Origin: Anastatus disparis
Taxonomy: Eukaryota > Arthropoda > Insecta > Hymenoptera > Eupelmidae
DNA: 64,000 bases
NCBI GenBank assembly: GCA_017163975.1
Contig: JAFFSR010000033.1
Span: 204,501-268,500 of the forward strand
Reading direction: 5' to 3'
Every line of letters begins with the position of its first letter. Within the stretch, counting starts at the first letter, position 1. Below the pieces are notes generated by a model. The model did no database searches. It had not been told where the DNA came from and was given only the letters and a program-made list of their open reading frames with translations. Position numbers and translations under genes: made by a program. Positions 23,767-35,646 of the stretch are shown here, one piece after another.

Positions 23767-24859
23767 ACTTAACGTGAATTTATTAAAGATAGAAAATTGA
23801 ATACAAAAGAGTGAATTTAGATTTAATTAGTAAAATAAAGATAAAAGTTTATAATGATAATTCTAGGGAAGGACGCGACGCTAAGTTACTTTACAATATT
23901 AGAATAAACGCGCGCACTTTTAATGCTAAAGTTTCTTCCAGGAAAAAAACTTTCGTCAACAAGATATATAAAAAAAATTTACGATTAAGCGTAGAAGCTT
24001 CTATAACAATACGTATAGCGAATACCTTTGGACGTTGGCCAATGCAACGCAAACCGAAGTAACCTGGTCGCTGGAGCTCCCCGACAGCAGCCAAAATGAT
24101 CGAATAGCCCTGTGTGCTGGTTATCTCCAAGGTAGACATTATCTCCTTCCTCAATATAAAAACTATTTCCCAGGTCCACGCCAACGATCTATAACGACTC
24201 AAGATGCGTGCTCGTGGACTGGAAGAAGATGTCTCTCACACAAGACAGGAATATATCACCTGAGATGTGCGCTAGTGAACTGCCGACAATGTGCTAACGC
24301 GCCTCGTGGCTTTCTTGCTCCTCGCGCGCGCGCTGCTCATCGAGTTACGTGCTTCTTGACATAACTTAGACGAGGTATATGACTGAGCGCGTGTCATTTA
24401 ATTTTACCTAAGCACGCAAGATTCGAACACGGTAGAATACCGTGATACTGTCCAATATGTATATACCCCCTTAATAAAAACAAACATGAAAATACATTCT
24501 ATTAATTTTGTAAAAATTATTTTAATATATCTTTTTTAATACTAGCATGAAAGTCAAGGATATTAAAAAGCAATATGAATATTTATAAATATTTTACACA
24601 TTCAAAAGACTTATAAATAAAATTAAGATATATTAAAAATAAAATTTAAATAATTTATAAATAAAGAAAAATTATACTATTTAATTTTATCGTTTTATTT
24701 ATGGAATATATTAATTAATAATATTATGATTATCATTATGATACTGAAATTTATTGTAAAATATATACTTTGAATGAAACTAATATTAATAAAAAATAAA
24801 ATGAAATATATTAATTTCGAGTATATAAATTAAAGATACTGAAAACGCTGACAAGTGCT
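23767..24859. other. Spacer with a GC-richer island
   Basis: From about 24000 to 24460 the sequence is clearly less AT-rich (CTCCTCGCGCGCGCGCTGC near 24318) and several frames of about 100 codons overlap on both strands. None shows a recognisable domain, and the overlapping frames on both strands argue for composition rather than coding. It could be a fragment of an unrecognised element or host promoter DNA. Confidence 0.4.
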
Positions 24860-26759
24860 TTGGCGCAATGCTTTCTCATAGAGTTCATTGAGTTAAGGTA
24901 ATTTGATTCGATTTTTTTAAACGTGATTTCAATATAAAATACAATTGCTATTCAAGAAAAATCAGTGAATGTAAGAGAATGATCAGTAAATAGGAAGAGA
25001 GAGACAAGGATGGATGAAAATAGGGTAAAAATGAGGATCAATCTGAGAAAAAAGGACAAAGAGGAAGTGAGAAAGAAAAGAGTTAGTGAAAGCGTTAAAT
25101 CAGAAATCAAAAGAAGTGATCAAAGAGCTACGCTAAGAAAATTATTTTATTAAAGCTTGTTTTATAAACACAGCAGCAAATAACTTGTATACAAATTTTA
25201 GAGCAAATCTATCGAGTAGTTTACGTAAAATAGAAAAAAACTGAAAAATGAAAATTTTTTAAGAAAATTCATAAAATTTTCTAAAATTAAAACTACGCTA
25301 AGGAATTCGGTTTTTAAAAGTTATCCTCCTGTTGGCAGTTGAAAATAATTTCCATGCAAATCTCAAAGCTAATTCATCAAGTAATTTACGTAAAACACAA
25401 AATAAATGAAAAATCGAAAATTTTTTTAAAATTCTTAAAATGGCTCTATAAAAAAAACTATTCTATGACTACCAATTTTCAATAGCTTTCCGTCTACTTA
25501 TACAAAAACATAGATAATATGCGAAATTTGAAGCAAATCCATTGAGTAATTTTCGAGATCTAATTGGCTAAATAAATAACATTTTCTTTTCAAAATTTCT
25601 TTTTCAAAATTTTAAAAATGCGCTAAAATTAAAACTACCCTATGAAAATCAATTTTTGAAAATTTCCCTTCTTTCGGCAATTACAAATGATTTCCCTGCA
25701 AATTTTAGAACAAATCTATCGAGTACTTTACGTAAAATAAAAAAAATAAGAAATAAAGAATCGAAATTTTTTATTAAATCTTTAAAATTCTTTAAAATCG
25801 TAACCACTCTAAAAAAAATTAATTTTTAAAAGCTTATTTTTTTCAGACAATAGCGAATTGATTGTACAAAAATTTTAGAGAAAATTTATAGTATGGTTAA
25901 CGCAAAATAGACGATAAATGAAAAATAAAAATTTTTATGAAAATTTTCAAAATGCTCTATAATTAAAACTGCTCTGAGAAAATTAGTTTTCCAAAACTTC
26001 TTTTCTTCAAACAGTAGCGAATAACTTGCATATAAATTTTGGAGCAAATCTATTGAATGGTTTTCATAAAATAGAAAAAAAATTAAAAATAAAAATTTTG
26101 TAGAAAATTTTAAAAATGCCTTAAAATTAAAAGTGCGCTAAGAAAATCAGTTTCCAAAAGTTTTTCTTCTTTTGGCAGTCAAAAATAAGTTCCATACAAA
26201 TTTTTAAGCAAATTCTACAAGTAGCTTAAGTAAAATACAAAAAAAATGAAAAATCGAAATTTTTTAAAATTACTAAAATGGCTATAAAATTAAAACTACG
26301 CTAAGAAAACCAATTCTCAATAGCTTCCGCACCAGTTGATCGAAAAATTGAATTGTATGGAAAATTTGAAGTAAATCCATCGAGTAGTTTTTAAGATTTT
26401 ATTGGCTTAATAAATAGAAACATTTTTTTCAAAAATGTCAAAATGCTCTAAAATTAAAACTAAGCTAAGAAAATCATTTTTTTAAAATTTATTTTATCTG
26501 GGCAATCACAAATAATTTCCGTGCAAATTTTGAAACAAATTCATCGAGTAGTAAACAAAAAAAAACAAAAAAAAATGAAAAATCAAAATTTTTTTTTTTT
26601 TTTAACAACTCTAAAATGAAAACTACGTTAGAAGAACCAATTATCAAGAGCTTCCCAGCAAGTTAGTCAAAAAACTAATTTCCATGCAAAATTAGAAGCA
26701 AATCCATCGAGTAGTTCTCGAGATACAATTTACTAACTGAAATCATACACACACACACG

Positions 26760-26797
<38 letters not shown>

Positions 26798-26918
26798 GAC
26801 ATTTTCTGAAAACCACTTTTTTTGACTCACCGAGTTCAAATGTGTACAAATAATTGAAAAAATAGAAAAAAAAATTTTTTATCGATACAATGCTTTCTCT
26901 ATGAGAAAGCAATATAAA
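24860..26918 (+). repeat. Element of about ten ~165-bp tandem units with a (CA)n core
   Basis: From about 25120 the phrase AAAACTACGCTAAGAAAAT recurs at roughly 25120, 25288, 25458, 25629, 25800, 25966, 26130, 26290, 26455 and 26618, a period of 160-171 bp. Each unit also has TTCCATGCAAATTTT and ATCGAGTAGTTTACGTAAAAT. The array ends at a CA microsatellite (about 26745-26795) and closes with a hairpin TGCTTTCTC-TATGAGAAAGCA at about 26889-26912. CTTTCTCATAGA also occurs at the left edge near 24871. A reverse-oriented shorter copy lies at 36605-37140. Tandem units plus a microsatellite plus a terminal hairpin resemble non-autonomous Helentron-like elements; that is inference. Confidence 0.8.
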
Positions 26919-27784
26919 AAATAACAATTATTAATATTCAAATATAAGAAACAATTGAAAAATTTCTAACAATAATGATATTAAAAACACAGAGTTCAAT
27001 TAGGTATTAAACTTTGAATTTAGAATAATTATAATAAAAAAAATTTCTGTTTTATATTATTGTAAGACATGCTACAATAATATTTAATCGGTAAACATTA
27101 AGTCATAATAATTATTCTAATAAACATACTTAAACAAAGATTGAAAAGAGATAAATATTAATTGGAAAATTGTTATATAACAATAACATAATAACAAATT
27201 GTACAAATAATAAAATGACTTTCAAAACTCTGTTTAAATATGTAATACTGATGGTGAAGGATAGATTGTAAATAGAGTCTATGGTATAAGGAGAAAGGAA
27301 TATTGACTCTGAAATATTCCAAATCTTTCATGCTGTGTGGATATGGATGATTCTAATCCTTTTTTTAAAAAGTGGGCGCAGGGAGTCATAGGTATTTTTC
27401 GAATTTAAAAATATTGTTGTACTATTAAAATTACAAACTCATGTAAAAGTTAAGCTCTAAAAATGTTTTTTTTTTGAGATATGACCTTTCTAAAGTTAAA
27501 AAAGGGAGTTTTTTGGATTATTTTTTACTCATTTTTAAAACTCTGCCAAAGCTCGAGTTTTTAACATATTTTAATTTTTCAGGCGGCATTCTTTAGCTTT
27601 TAACAAGAGCTTTAAAAATTAATTTACAAAATTCAATTTCATAAATTATGAGTCAAACTATATAAGTTCAATGAGCCAGTAAATGGACAAAATTTTTTTT
27701 TTAACTTTCCAATAGAATAAAAATAATTAAAATTCATTAATTTTCAATGGGTTTTGAAAATTTATTTAAAAAATATATTCAAGA
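26919..27784. other. AT-rich spacer, nothing recognised
   Basis: No reading frame with a domain, no inverted ends. A run of T near 27469 precedes GAGATATGACC. Confidence 0.4.
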
Positions 27785-28172
27785 TTAGCAGGAGGCCGTA
27801 CTATCTGTCTTTGTCTAATAGCGTTTTTCATCATTTATATAAACACCATCCGTTGTAGCATGAAAAAAATAGTAGCCCCCGCTAGATATTAGTATAATAA
27901 GTAAATATTGTAATACCAATAAAATTATTTTATTGCGTAGTTTTTGAATAATACAAGACCTACCAAAAAAGATAGGTTATATTTTAGTTTGTTAGTAGGT
28001 TTTATAAATTCAAAAGCTACGCGATAAAATCATTTTCTTGTTATTACAAAATTTACTTATTATACTAATATCTAGCGGGGGCTACTTTTTTTATCTTGCT
28101 ACAACGGATGATGTTTATATAAATGATGAAAAACTCTATTAGACAAAGACAAATAGTTCGACCTGCTCTTAA
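27785..28172. mobile_element. TTAA foldback MITE, family B, complete copy
   Basis: Nearly the whole 388 bp is a palindrome. The right end is TTAA with, in reverse, GAGCAGGTCGAACTATTTGT; the left end reads GCAGGAGGCCGTACTATCTG but has lost a clean TTAA (TTAG is seen). Inner blocks CCCGCTAGATATTAG and CAACGGATG pair with their complements. The half copy at 21129 gives the intact left TTAA. End words TTAAGAG and TAT.TGTC resemble family A. Confidence 0.8.
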
Positions 28173-29175
28173 GATCAATCTCTTTAAAATATATAAAATG
28201 ATCCAAATAAATAGAAACTTATAATAATCTATTTGAAATGTAAAAAACGTAGTAAATGGACAAATTGTTCATAATCGGACAGTATATTCGAATAGATGGA
28301 CAGACAAATGAAACAGTTATATCCAATAGACCTTTTTTCATTCAATTTTAAATAAATAGTGCTTAAATTTACAATTAATAATAATAATAATATTCTTGGA
28401 TCATATCTTGAAATTATAAGATATTATAAGATATTATTAGTTTATATATCATGAAAGAATAAAATCACATTTTGAGCGAAAACAATAGTAAATGGATGCC
28501 AGCTATATGCTTGTGAGAGAACCAAGCATTAGTAATACGATGTATAATGTTGCGAAGCCCGCCCGGGGCATCATCCATGTTAGTTATACATCTTGAATAT
28601 TCATTTTTTTATGTTTTTTAATGCCAAAACCGAACCAAGGTGCCTCACTGCATGCGTTGTCATTATTAATAAACAGTTAACATACCTATTATTTATGTTA
28701 TAGTAGTATAAAAGGCCTTTAATTTAAGCGTTGGTAAAGCCTCTAAATGCTCTGGAACCAAAGAAACAGCCTTTTAAATATATTTTTATTTTCAAGGTAT
28801 CAAATCTGTGAGCACTGTTCTTACTTAAATTTGAATGTTGCTCTCAAAATCGTTATATTTTTTGTTGCTGAGTAAGTGAAAATTTTTGTAAAAATGTTAA
28901 GAAAAAATCCTATTTGGTGGAAATAGAAAAATATACATAAATAATGTATATTAAAAAGTAAAAATACGTAAGTACCACATTGTGATTTCATCATCAAAAA
29001 TATAAAATTATTTATATTTCAAAACACATATTAAGTAACCATTTTAATTGACTAGATTTTTCATACAAAGTCATGTAAAATTGATTTATTTGTTAATTAG
29101 CTAATTAATCACTCTTTTTATAAATAATAATTCATGTATATAAGAAATTAGCCTGTTTATACAAAAAATAATATA
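28173..29175. other. AT-rich spacer with one GC island
   Basis: No gene. Near 28551-28571 lies GCGAAGCCCGCCCGGGGCAT, bracketed by ACGATGTATAA and TTATACATC, a small hairpin-like island. The rest is AT-rich and unique-looking. Confidence 0.4.
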
Positions 29176-29294
29176 TTTTCTTACAAGGAGTATAAATGAA
29201 ACTTATGACGCACGTGTCATGACGGTCGATATGTCAGCCGAGACTGTACACGTACATGCAGGCGTTTCATTCACTCTCTATGTAAGAAATAATG
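29176..29294. repeat. Foldback module 3, second copy
   Basis: Has the same ends and layout as 18122-18240: TTTCTTACAAGGAGTATAAA, then ATGAAAC, a central CGTGTCATGACGGTCG region, and GTTTCATTCACTCTC/TATGTAAGAAA. The two copies differ in the loop and in several arm positions, so they are old or from separate subfamilies. Confidence 0.75.
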
Positions 29295-29426
29295 TTTTTT
29301 ATTATGCCTTAGACAAAAGCACATTGAATTATTTTTAATTAATGAAACTATTTGACATAGCGACAGGAATGAAAAATACATGCACAAGCCTTTTTTATCG
29401 ACGAGAGAGAGGGAGACCTATACTTA

Positions 29427-29990
29427 CTACGAGAGTGTCACAACTCCGGATCACGGATTTTACTCAAACTTTGGAATAAGTTTTCATATAACAAAAGTCA
29501 CAAACGCTCAGTATTTCCCTAGTTACAGGCAATCATAAAGAATCACTAAAAAAGTTACTAGATTTTTAAATGCATGGAGTTCCTTAGCATCAATAGGTGC
29601 TAGGAACTTGAAGATGTTCTTTAAATAAAAGCTAAGCTCAAATCCTTTCGAAATAATAGTAATAGCACATCAAAATATTATTTTTTCCCAAAGTTATAGC
29701 GTAATAAAGATTGGACCTAATTTCAGCTTTTTTTTACTAATTAATGTTTTAAAAAGAAAATTCAGGTCCAATCTTCATCACGCTATAACTTTGGGATAAC
29801 ATGATATTTTGATATGCTATTACTACTATTTCGAAAGGATTTGAGTTTAGCTTTTATTCAAAACTAAATCTCAAGCTTCTAGCTATCAATGCTAAAGAAC
29901 TATATGTGTTTGAAAATCTAGCACCTTTTTTAGCAATTTTCTTCAATCGTCTGTAACTAGGGAAATATTAAGCGTTTGTGACTATGAATT
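29427..29990. mobile_element. Harbinger-like foldback MITE, right-truncated copy
   Basis: Begins CTACGAGAGTGTCACAACTC, followed by CGGATCACGGATTTT. The body is palindromic around 29735, with AAAGTTATAGCGTAA and TCACGCTATAACTTTGG as partners, and TTTCCCTAGTTACAGGCAAT paired near the outer arms. It matches the complete element at 45761-46420 but the last ~50 bp of the right arm are replaced by unrelated sequence. Confidence 0.75.
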
Positions 29991-30308
29991 TAGCTTTTTC
30001 CATTTTTTGTCATCCAAAATTTTTTTCTAGCTTGAAATGAACCGGAGTTATAGATTTTTGAAAATGAGTCTTCAAGCAAAAATCACCAGAATCTCAAATT
30101 TTCAACTCTCTCTATTTAAAAAAAAAAATTCCTCGAACAGGTGTCTTTTTTTTCGATACAAATCCCGTAAAAAAAGTTTCAGCCAAATCAAAAATGAGTC
30201 AGTCAGAATGGTGTTCGATTTGTAAGATAAATACGCGTATGCTCTCATTAGCACGTTTGCGTGCTGTCGTCACGACTCGCACAACGATTGCTCTTGCTCG
30301 CGCTACAG
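29991..30308. other. Spacer, nothing recognised
   Basis: A 62-codon frame (30037-30225) shows no domain. A GC-richer stretch (CGTTTGCGTGCTGTCGTC, 30248 on) lies just before the next element. Confidence 0.35.
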
Positions 30309-30730
30309 TAGACATTTTTTTGAAAATATGGTGAATAAAAGCCTTTATAAGAACTTAAATAACCAAAGAACTAAGACTCTCACAAAAAAATGCATGGATA
30401 ATAAAACGAAGCACGAATTAAATGCTTTAATTTAAGCTTTTTTGCATTAAAAAAGCTTTTGTTGTTCGAAACTTATTCTTAATTTAATATTACCACGTAT
30501 TTACTTAATATTTTTAGCATATCAGGGTCAGTGCGCATGCGCTAGCAAAGCAACATATGATCTGAGTGTTGTTGTTTATTTATAGTAATTATTTAATTAT
30601 TACTGAGAAATACAGGCTAATACTGCAACTGCCGTATTTGTTGTTTATAGTGGAACTATTTGAGATATTAATTTCATATTACTTGTGTACGATTCTGCTG
30701 ATTTTTTAAGATTTGGTTTATAACCTATAA

Positions 30731-30904
30731 ATGGCACCGCCACAACAGATGGGCAAGACAACTTGCTTCTACTGCAACAAAGATATAGCATCTGATGCTA
30801 CTTTATGTAAGAAGTGTGATGTTACGTCACGACGTATCTTTTATTTCAAGTTTTTTATTCTAAAATATGCAGTTATTGATCAATCAGATAATTTAACTAA
30901 ATAA
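30731..30904 (+). CDS. Small Cys-rich ORF in the retrotransposon leader
   Basis: 57 residues, starting MAPPQQMGKTTCFYCNKD. Two CxxC pairs (CFYC and CKKC) 11 residues apart suggest a zinc ribbon. Many LINE-like elements carry a zinc-binding domain at the start of ORF1, so this may be the displaced beginning of ORF1. A second open stretch (ESVIRSTKLTKQERYKGH, near 30940-31010) follows in the leader. It could instead be an unrelated captured exon. Confidence 0.4.
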   Translation: MAPPQQMGKTTCFYCNKDIASDATLCKKCDVTSRRIFYFKFFILKYAVIDQSDNLTK

Positions 30905-32040
30905 GCATATTGTAATCATTTTGTTTTTAAGAAACAGAAGAAAGTGTAATTCGGTCTACAAAATTAACAAAACAAGAACGGTACAAAGGCCACATGAACC
31001 AGATTTATCATATTAACCACACCATTCAATAAGAGTCAAAATGCATAATAAGCATTGCTCCATCGATTGACATCCATTGACATCGATTGAATATACAGTT
31101 CCTGATTAATTTTTTAGATTTTAATCGTAATATTGTAAATGTTCAATAATTGACCTATCTTTTATTTTTTCGATTGCCTATTCTTCTGATATGCAATCTC
31201 TTGAGCACCGAGGTGTTACGTCACAAACGTATCGTTTTTATTAACATTGGTAAATCAAATTCCTCAATTATTGAACACTCGCATTATTTCATTATTAAGC
31301 GAAATTAAGTAGATCATCAGAAAAGAATCGAAACGTATGTTTCGAAATTTCAAAATGAATTTTACAAATCTCAAAAACATTACGAAACATATTATTAAAA
31401 TTTAAGAAAATTTATAAATAAAAATTGATGTAAAAGATAATAAAATCTTATAAACAAAGATAAGTATAAAACCAAATTGAGATCATCGAAAAAACGGAAT
31501 ATTACCCCGGGTGTCTTATTGGTAATACGTTTACACTGCCCGACAAGTTTTATATTTCAAAGCAATTGCTATTATTTAATATACATGTATCAATTATTAA
31601 AATATATACGCGCATAAAATCAATTATATCAAAAGTGTTAAAAAATATCAATAAACCTCGAGGATCTATTACATATTGTGCCTATTCATTTGTCTGCCCA
31701 TACCTAGCACCAATCTACTGAGAAATACTACAAGGTAAGAATATATAATTATTCAATAAACTCTTTATTTCAAGAATTAAGTTTATCCTTTAATAATATT
31801 CAATCGTGAGAGCGATTTCGTTCAATTAAATATTGGTGGAGTTTTCCACCACTAGATTCATACATTTCTATCTTTATATTTTAAACGTACATAATTTATA
31901 TATATATATTTAATTCAATTAATGAATATAATTAAATAACATATACACATTTATTTACACACTTTTATTTAGTCCTGGTGCAAGCCAGGACTTAACAGTG
32001 ATATGCCTATCATCCTTCTTGCAGCAATAAGGTTGGAATT

Positions 32041-32706
32041 ATGCAGAATGGAGCAATTAGAAAGTGCTGTGATTACTCCTATAATTTGAATAACATATTA
32101 AAATCTAGATTTGAAAAGATGCAAGAGGAGCTTAAACTGTTATTGGTTGAAGAGATGAAAAAGCTTTTTGTCCCAATGATTGAAGACAGTATTACAAAAC
32201 ATTTGAACAATCCTGATAATAGTTTAATACTTCAAGAGAGAATTATTCAAGAGATACGTAGCAGAGATGATAAAAAGATGAATATTATGATTTTTCAGGT
32301 TGAAGATGATGATAATAGAAGTAATGATCTTGAAAAACTAAAGATAATTTTCAAAGATGCTCCTTTTACTTATAATGATTTTACATTTGTTAGATGTGGT
32401 AAATTTAATAATGGATCCATAAGACCAATAAAAATTTTGTTGCAAAGTAGTAACAATGTTGCTTGGGTGTTAAAAAATTCAAAAAAATTATCTCAGAAGT
32501 TGGGGTATGATATTTATATCAATAAAGATAATACACCAAATCAAAATCGCTTGCATAAAATTGTCAAGGCAGAGCTGAATAGTAGGAAAGAGAATGGTGA
32601 GGATAATTTAAAATTAAAGTACATTAGAGGAATCCCTACTATTGTCATAAGTAATAATAATAACTTTGGTGGCACTACTGATGAACATCCTGATGAGACT
32701 ATGTGA
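32041..32706 (+). CDS. Retrotransposon ORF1 protein
   Basis: 221 residues, ATG at 32041, TGA at 32704. Residues 15-50 form a Lys/Glu/Leu-rich helix consistent with a coiled coil. The middle (about 80-180) has the look of a LINE ORF1 nucleic-acid-binding domain: MNIMIFQVEDD, FVRCGKFNNGSIRPIKI, YINKDNTPNQ. Such proteins bind the element RNA and form the transport particle. ORF2 follows 15 nt after the stop in the same frame with only that TGA between them. Confidence 0.75.
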   Translation: MQNGAIRKCCDYSYNLNNILKSRFEKMQEELKLLLVEEMKKLFVPMIEDSITKHLNNPDNSLILQERIIQEIRSRDDKKMNIMIFQVEDDDNRSNDLEKLKIIFKDAPFTYNDFTFVRCGKFNNGSIRPIKILLQSSNNVAWVLKNSKKLSQKLGYDIYINKDNTPNQNRLHKIVKAELNSRKENGEDNLKLKYIRGIPTIVISNNNNFGGTTDEHPDETM

Positions 32707-32721
32707 GGATTAGAGGGAGAC

Positions 32722-35646
32722 ATGAACGTTTTGTACTTGTACTACCAGAATGTCAGAGGAGTCAAAAGTCACTATAAACTAAATCAATTATGTATGAATA
32801 TTGAATCTTCTTCTATTAAGTATGACATTATTGCTCTGACTGAAACTTGGCTAGATAATAGTATAGATGATAATCTGATTATGATTGATGAGTATAATAT
32901 CTACAGATGTGATAGAAACAGTATATATTCTGGAAAAAGTAGAGGAGGTGGTGTTCTTTTAGCTGTAAAAAAAACTATTATATCTAATCTGATTTGTAAA
33001 GTCGATTCTGGATATGAGCAATTATGTATTTCATTAATGATAGATAATAAAAGATTTCTGATAAGTTTGACATATATAGCCCCAAACTCTAGCACAAATA
33101 TATATGAAAAGCATAATAGAACTATTGAGAGTGCTTTCAAGTATGAAAATTTTGATGATATTTGTATATTAGGAGATTACAATCTGCCAGGATACTCTTG
33201 GCATTTTAATGATGCTGATAATCTTGTTTATTACTGTGGGCACAATAACCTAATTGCTACAAGAGATAATGTACAAAATCTTTGCTCTTTTCTTAACATG
33301 TTTGGTGTTAGGCAGATCAACGAGTACAAAAATAAATCTAATAACACATTGGATCTTTTTTGTGTATCTTCTGGTGATTATGAATGCCAAAGTGCTATTG
33401 ACCCACTATCTAGATTAGATGAATACCATGGTGCTTTTGATATTAGTATACATGTGAGAATTCCTAATAAATTGAAGTATGAAAATGTTGAATTAGATTA
33501 TAGAAGAACTAATTATGAGTTGGTAAATAATGATCTTAGTAAAGTAGACTGGGATGAACTAATTTATAACCTTAATGATCCTGATGAATGTGTTAAGGAG
33601 TTATATTGCACTATCGAAAAGGTTGTCATGAAATATACACCTAGAGTTAGGAGGAGAAGTGGATGTAAGCACACCTTTCCTAAGTGGTATTCAAGTGAAC
33701 TAATTGATGCTATTAAACATAAGAAAATATTGCATAAACAACTAAAATCACTTCCTAGTCTTGATTTAAATGTGTATATAGAATTTAAAAGATACAGGGC
33801 ATTGTGTAAACGTTTAACGAGATTGAATTATTTTAAGTACATTAAGAATATTGAAGATGGGCTATGCAAAGAACCAAGGAATTTTTGGAAATACATTGGA
33901 TCAAAGAACAAGAGGGATATACCTGATAAAATGACTTTTGAAAATAAGCAAGAATCTGAAGGTCAAGAAATTGCTGAATTGTTTGCAATGCACTTTGGTA
34001 GTGTATATGAATCTAAACATCTTGATGAAGTTCCTGACATTCCACAAGCAGAGAATTCACTAGTAAATATGGAATTTATACTTAATAAATTATATTTCTA
34101 TTTATTAAATTATAATGTTACAATGGATGATATTGAAAAGGCTATTAACAGTATTAGAGATGATTGTTCCCCTGGGCCCGATAGGATAAGTGCTAAAATT
34201 ATCAAGAAATGTAGTACTGTGATTATGAAACCGTTGTGGCATATTATAAATCTATCTCTAGCTACTGGTATATACTCAGAGGCTTGGAAAGAATCTTTTA
34301 TTATACCTATATACAAGTCTGGTGATACCTCTGTGGTTGGAAATTATAGACCCATATCTATCATTCATACTTTTGCTAAAGTTTTTGATAATGTTATATA
34401 TAACAAGTTATATGATCACTTTAAAGATTTTATCACTGATAACCAGCATGGATGCATCAAAGGCAGATCTGTCATTACAAATCTTACAACTTTTAATAGT
34501 GATATTGCTTTTGCAATGAATAATAATGCCTATATCCAGGCTATATATACAGACTTAACAAAGGCTTTCGATAAGGTTAATCATGAACTGCTTTTGAGTA
34601 AATTAGAAAAATATGGGATAAAAGGCCAACTTTTGAAGTGGTTTAGGTCATACTTGTTGGAGAGAAGACAGATTGTTAAACTCGGTTCCTTTGGATCAGG
34701 TATGATAAGTATGCTATCAAGTGTTCCACAAGTATCCAAATTGTCTGCATTACTTTTTGTTGTATTCCTTAATGATTTATCCAAGGTGGTTACATCTTCA
34801 AAGGTACTATTATACATGGATGACATGAAAGTATATATTGAGGTTAATGATGAATCTGATTTGGAAAAATTGCAATATGATATTCATAGGATTAGTAATT
34901 GGATGAATGATAATGGGTTAGCTTTTAATGTAAGTAAATGTAAGGCTCTTGCTTTCTCTTGTTCCAGTATTATAGATTGGATATTTAATATTGATGGAAA
35001 TGTTATTGAAAATGTTGAATTTATCAAGGATCTCGGTATAACTTTTCAAAGTAACCTTTCCTTTGACATGCAGATTAATGATGTTATAGATAAAGCTAAA
35101 AGAAATCTGTTCCTAATTAAAAGAAAATGTATTGACTTTACAAACATTAGAACTTGCATAACATTATATAATACTTATGTAAAGTCATTCTTAATGTACT
35201 GTTCCTCCATATGGACCCCATACAAGCAGAAAGACATCTATGAACTTGAAAAAGTGCAGAACAATTTTTTGAGATTTTTATCATTTAAAACTGGTAGAGG
35301 AATGCATCGATTTAATCATAATTATGTTGGTATAAGGGATGTGGCTAATTTACCATCACTGGAGTGCTCAAGAATGCATGCTGATATTCTGTTGCTATAC
35401 AAGATTATTAATGGCTATATTAATTGTGAAACATTGTTTGATAGTTTAAATTTTTATAATCCAGCATTTAATTTGCGTAATGCGAATAATATTATTTTTT
35501 ATATTAGATCTTTAAACGGCTTTGCGGAAAGGTATTATATTGTGAATAGATTATGTAATTTAGCTAATAATTATTCAAATTGCTGTAATTTTGATTGTCA
35601 ATCTATTTCCTTATTTAAAAACAAGATCAGAACTGAAATTAAGTGA
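32722..35646 (+). CDS. Retrotransposon ORF2: endonuclease and reverse transcriptase
   Basis: 974 residues with no interruption. Residues 1-250 are an apurinic-type endonuclease: YYQNVRGVKS (N), ALTETWL (E, about 40), GDYNLPGYSW (about 150) and EYHGAFDIS (H, D, about 235-245). The reverse transcriptase spans about 460-760: NYRPISI, QHGCIKGRS, YTDLTKAFDKVNH (first D of the active site, FD at 616-617), VPQVSKLSALLF at 668-679 and YMDDMKVY at 698-705. Two positions are unusual: relatives have PQG where this has PQV, and YADD where this has YMDD. The C-terminal 250 residues match the tail region of CR1/Jockey proteins (YVKSFLMYCSSIWTPY). The element nicks target DNA and primes reverse transcription there. 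Confidence 0.9.
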   Translation: MNVLYLYYQNVRGVKSHYKLNQLCMNIESSSIKYDIIALTETWLDNSIDDNLIMIDEYNIYRCDRNSIYSGKSRGGGVLLAVKKTIISNLICKVDSGYEQLCISLMIDNKRFLISLTYIAPNSSTNIYEKHNRTIESAFKYENFDDICILGDYNLPGYSWHFNDADNLVYYCGHNNLIATRDNVQNLCSFLNMFGVRQINEYKNKSNNTLDLFCVSSGDYECQSAIDPLSRLDEYHGAFDISIHVRIPNKLKYENVELDYRRTNYELVNNDLSKVDWDELIYNLNDPDECVKELYCTIEKVVMKYTPRVRRRSGCKHTFPKWYSSELIDAIKHKKILHKQLKSLPSLDLNVYIEFKRYRALCKRLTRLNYFKYIKNIEDGLCKEPRNFWKYIGSKNKRDIPDKMTFENKQESEGQEIAELFAMHFGSVYESKHLDEVPDIPQAENSLVNMEFILNKLYFYLLNYNVTMDDIEKAINSIRDDCSPGPDRISAKIIKKCSTVIMKPLWHIINLSLATGIYSEAWKESFIIPIYKSGDTSVVGNYRPISIIHTFAKVFDNVIYNKLYDHFKDFITDNQHGCIKGRSVITNLTTFNSDIAFAMNNNAYIQAIYTDLTKAFDKVNHELLLSKLEKYGIKGQLLKWFRSYLLERRQIVKLGSFGSGMISMLSSVPQVSKLSALLFVVFLNDLSKVVTSSKVLLYMDDMKVYIEVNDESDLEKLQYDIHRISNWMNDNGLAFNVSKCKALAFSCSSIIDWIFNIDGNVIENVEFIKDLGITFQSNLSFDMQINDVIDKAKRNLFLIKRKCIDFTNIRTCITLYNTYVKSFLMYCSSIWTPYKQKDIYELEKVQNNFLRFLSFKTGRGMHRFNHNYVGIRDVANLPSLECSRMHADILLLYKIINGYINCETLFDSLNFYNPAFNLRNANNIIFYIRSLNGFAERYYIVNRLCNLANNYSNCCNFDCQSISLFKNKIRTEIK

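Noticed and set aside
24396..24450. A tRNA-like T-loop (TTCGAATC on the minus strand)
   Set aside because: The T-stem and acceptor do not pair and no D-arm is found.
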